Of a stretch of 9,765 bases of DNA, positions 7,551-9,765 are shown one piece after another; the stretch's first letter is position 1, and every line of letters starts with the position of its first letter. The notes beneath the pieces were generated by a model. It did not search any database and was not told the origin of the DNA. It saw nothing but the letters and a program-made list of their open reading frames with translations. The DNA comes from J054 sp051008735 (GTDB lineage: Bacteria > Pseudomonadota > Gammaproteobacteria > Steroidobacterales > GCA-2729495). Location: positions 1 to 9,765 of the forward strand of contig JBPCXH010000125.1 of assembly GCA_051008735.1 (NCBI GenBank), given 5' to 3'. A program made the position numbers and the translations under genes.

Positions 7551-8108
7551 CTAATTGCTGCGCAGTTGTTCTCCGGTGGCGGCTACCCGGATCGCGCTGG
7601 GTCTGGACACGCCCCCGGTGGGACCCGGCAGGATCAGGTCGATGTCCGCGCCAAACCACTGCCGCACGCTTCGGGTATCCCGGGCCGGCCGGCGGCCGCG
7701 TCGGTTGGCGCTGGTCGACACCAGGGGACTGCCCAATTCTGTGCACAGTTCGCGGGCCAGGGCGTGCTGGCTGATCCGCACGGCGATGGTCGTCCGTCCC
7801 CCGGTTATCCAGTTGCCAGCCAGGGGCCCGGCTTTGACCACCCAGGTCGTCGGTACCGCAGAGACTTCACTGAGTCGTTGCCACTCCGTTTCTCCCGGAT
7901 CAATCCAGCCGGGAAGCTGGGCCAGGTCGGCGGCGATCAGGATCAGGCCGGCTTTCAGGGATCTTTGCTTAAGTCGGCAGAGGCGCTCGACGGCAAGTCG
8001 ATCGAAAGGATCGCAGCCGAGTCCGTAAACAGCTTCCGTGGGATAAGCAATCAGGCCGCCGGCGCGGAGGAGATCCGCAGCCTGGCGCAAACGAGCAGGG
8101 CGCCACAC
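7551..8108 (-). CDS. tsaC: Threonylcarbamoyl-AMP synthase (t6A tRNA modification)
   Basis: The 185-residue product matches the short TsaC/YrdC type (190 in E. coli), without the Sua5 C-terminal domain. It makes threonylcarbamoyl-AMP from threonine, bicarbonate and ATP; TsaBDE then transfers the group to A37 of ANN-decoding tRNAs. Family landmarks are IAYPTEAVYGLGCDP at 20-34, KQR at 47-49, GLILIA at 54-59, AVRI at 109-112 and STSAN at 131-135, so the KxR...SxN set is present. Two deviations are seen: the usual WPGPVT is SAVPTT (83-88), and the residue aligned with E. coli K53 is Ala, with Lys one position earlier. The start is GTG, the first possible start after an in-frame TGA that ends topA only 9 nt upstream. 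No clear Shine-Dalgarno exists, so translation is probably coupled to topA. Confidence 0.93.
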   Translation of the reverse strand: MWRPARLRQAADLLRAGGLIAYPTEAVYGLGCDPFDRLAVERLCRLKQRSLKAGLILIAADLAQLPGWIDPGETEWQRLSEVSAVPTTWVVKAGPLAGNWITGGRTTIAVRISQHALARELCTELGSPLVSTSANRRGRRPARDTRSVRQWFGADIDLILPGPTGGVSRPSAIRVAATGEQLRSN

Positions 8109-8117
8109 GGCCGTGGC

Positions 8118-9765
8118 TCAGACGGCGTCGCCGGTTTCCGGGACGGGCTTTTTGGCCGCCTTGCCGGCCGTCTTCTTCTTAGCGACTTTTTTCTTGGCTG
8201 TCGCTTTCTTGGTGGTTTTTTTCTTCTTGGCCTTTTTCTTTGCCTTCTTTTTGGCAACTTTTTTCTTCGCCGTTTTCTTGGCTACGGCTTTTTTCTTCGC
8301 AACTTTCTTTTTACCGCCGCGACGACCGCGCACAGGTGCCTTGGCCAGCAGCTCCTCGCATTCGGCCAGGGTCATGCTTTTTGGGTCACGATCTTTCGGT
8401 ACCCGCGCATTTTTTTCCTTGTTGGTAATGTACGGCCCGTAACGACCGTTCAGTACCTGTATGCCTTGTTCCTCAAAATCGAGTATCAGACGATTGGCAT
8501 CAGCAATCTTCTTCTCGGCGATGAGTTCCAGTGCCCGCTCCAGGCCGATCGTGTAAGGATCATCCCCCTTGATGGAGACAAATTTGTCGGCGTAGCGAAC
8601 GTAGGGCCCGAAGCGGCCGATGCTTGCCGAAACAGGCTCGCCCTCGGGCGTCTCGCCCAGCTTGCGCGGCAGCTTGAATAATTCCAGCGCTTCGGCCAGT
8701 TCGATATTGGCCATCTTCTGACCCGGACGCAGACCGGCAAACTTAGGTTTGTCTTCGTCTTCGCGGGTGCCGATCTGTACGAAGGGCCCGAAGCGACCCA
8801 TGCGCACACTGACGGGTTTGCCGCTCTTGGGGTCGGTGCCCAGCTCTCGTGACTGACCGGCTTCTTCGCGGGTCACGGAGACTTCTTTGTCTTCGACCAG
8901 CTTTTCAAACGGCGACCAGAAGGCATCAAGGACGGGTACCCATTCCCGTTCACCGCGCGAGATCTCATCCAGCTCGTCTTCCATGCGCGCCGTGAAACCG
9001 TAGTCCACGTACTGGGTGAAGTGCTTGGTCAAAAATCCGTTGACGATGCGCCCAACATCTGTCGGGATAAAGCGCTTGCCGTCCATCTCCACGTACTCGC
9101 GGTTCTGCAGTGTGGAAATGATGCTGGCGTAAGTTGATGGCCGGCCGATCCCATACTCTTCCAGAGTCTTGACGATGCTGGCTTCCGAGAAGCGTGGCGG
9201 TGGTTCGGTGAAATGCTGATCAGCGCGCATTGCCACCATATTGAGGACATCACCTTCTTCTACTTTTGGCAGTGACTTGTCCGCTTCCTCATCCTTCACG
9301 TCGTCCTGGCCTTCCTGGTACACGGCAATAAAGCCGGGTTTGACCAAAGTGGAGCCGGTTGCGCGGAACCGCCCGACTTCGCCATCGTTTACCGGCAGCA
9401 GGTCCAGCGCCACCTGGTCGAAGACCGCGTGGGTCATCTGCGAGGCCACGGTGCGCTTCCAGATCAGGCTGTACAGTTTGAACTGATCAGCGTTCAGGTA
9501 ACTCTTAATGCTCTCGGGCGTGCGCTTGATGCTGGTCGGCCGAATAGCTTCATGGGCTTCCTGCGCATTCTTGGCCTTGGTCTTGTAGACCCGGGGCTTG
9601 TCGGGCAGATAGGGGCTGCCATAGTCCGTCGCAATCAGCTGGCGGCAGGCGTCGACGGCCTCGCGGGACAGGGTCACGCTGTCCGTTCGCATATAACTGA
9701 TCAGGCCGACTGTTTCGCCGCCGATGTCGACGCCTTCATAAAGCCGCTGCGCGGTGCGCATCGTG
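8118..9765 (-). CDS. topA: DNA topoisomerase I, type IA (5' part outside window)
   Basis: The frame is open to the right edge, so the Toprim domain and N-terminus are missing from view; residues are numbered here from the Met at 9761. The enzyme relaxes negative supercoils through a 5'-phosphotyrosine link. The active-site motif ISYMRTDS is at 21-28, with catalytic Y23. HEAIRPT (70-76) and EEYGIGRPSTYASI (201-214) are classic type IA signatures. Three C-terminal DNA-binding repeats carry GRFGPFV (322-328), GRFGPYV (382-388) and GRYGPYI (439-445). Only two Cys are visible and they are not paired, so the E. coli-type zinc ribbons are absent. The protein ends in a lysine-rich tail (484-538) and PVPETGDAV. 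Its TGA stop (8118-8120) is in frame with tsaC 9 nt downstream, suggesting a topA-tsaC operon. Confidence 0.97.
   Translation of the reverse strand, partial: TMRTAQRLYEGVDIGGETVGLISYMRTDSVTLSREAVDACRQLIATDYGSPYLPDKPRVYKTKAKNAQEAHEAIRPTSIKRTPESIKSYLNADQFKLYSLIWKRTVASQMTHAVFDQVALDLLPVNDGEVGRFRATGSTLVKPGFIAVYQEGQDDVKDEEADKSLPKVEEGDVLNMVAMRADQHFTEPPPRFSEASIVKTLEEYGIGRPSTYASIISTLQNREYVEMDGKRFIPTDVGRIVNGFLTKHFTQYVDYGFTARMEDELDEISRGEREWVPVLDAFWSPFEKLVEDKEVSVTREEAGQSRELGTDPKSGKPVSVRMGRFGPFVQIGTREDEDKPKFAGLRPGQKMANIELAEALELFKLPRKLGETPEGEPVSASIGRFGPYVRYADKFVSIKGDDPYTIGLERALELIAEKKIADANRLILDFEEQGIQVLNGRYGPYITNKEKNARVPKDRDPKSMTLAECEELLAKAPVRGRRGGKKKVAKKKAVAKKTAKKKVAKKKAKKKAKKKKTTKKATAKKKVAKKKTAGKAAKKPVPETGDAV
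8148..8312 (-). repeat. Lysine-rich low-complexity tract encoding the TopA tail
   Basis: These 55 codons encode about 32 lysines in VAKKK, TAKKK and AKKK units, resembling histone H1-like or AlgP-type tails. In other bacteria, such as mycobacteria, basic TopA tails bind DNA and aid processivity; the same role is inferred here. The DNA is an AAA/AAG purine-rich imperfect repeat and so may vary in length by slippage. The other strand reads as a Phe/Leu-rich pseudo-membrane protein, which is an artefact. Confidence 0.85.

Noticed and set aside
7566..8681. 371-codon plus-strand open frame, and the Phe/Leu-rich frame at 8113-8442 that looks like a membrane protein
   Set aside because: Both are antisense to tsaC and topA. 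The hydrophobic run is simply the complement of AAA/AAG lysine codons.
1..9765. CRISPR arrays, tRNA/rRNA genes, insertion sequences, phage or defence genes
   Set aside because: None seen on reading both strands; every long region is accounted for by the six genes, though small RNAs cannot be excluded by eye.

Overview
The window is ordinary-looking chromosomal DNA from a Gram-negative bacterium, most likely a gammaproteobacterium. Three things point that way: a TonB-dependent outer-membrane receptor, the grouping of topA, tsaC and aroE in one neighbourhood, and a topoisomerase I that ends in GR[FY]GP[FY] repeats plus a lysine-rich tail instead of zinc ribbons. A free-living, probably aquatic or soil, Xanthomonadales/Woeseiales/Cellvibrionales-like organism would fit, but I cannot fix the family by eye. 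Codon use is GC-leaning throughout, and no segment stands out as recently transferred.

Layout. Five of the six genes lie on the minus strand, so transcription mostly runs from the right edge to the left. From right to left these are topA (5' end outside the window), tsaC starting nine bases after the topA stop, a large secreted S8 subtilisin-like protease, aroE, and a TonB-dependent receptor whose last residues lie beyond base 1. The exception is tag (3-methyladenine DNA glycosylase I) on the plus strand. It diverges from aroE and converges on the protease, sharing a CTAG stop-codon overlap with it. Every stretch without a gene is shorter than 170 bases. No RNA gene, insertion sequence, CRISPR array or phage gene was seen.

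How the genes relate. topA (DNA supercoiling), tsaC (tRNA t6A synthesis) and aroE (shikimate pathway) are housekeeping genes that recur near one another in gammaproteobacteria, often with dprA upstream and hemF between tsaC and aroE. Here the protease and tag occupy the interval where hemF is often found. The protease and the receptor are envelope or secreted nutrient-acquisition genes. A Fur-box-like palindrome lies just upstream of the protease, and a matching half-site overlaps the putative receptor promoter, so iron control is possible but unproven.

I found no convincing undescribed system. The points most worth a second look are the Fur-like site before the protease, the in-frame topA-TGA-tsaC junction, the loss of the usual WPGP motif in TsaC, the lysine tail of TopA, and the shared CTAG stop codons.
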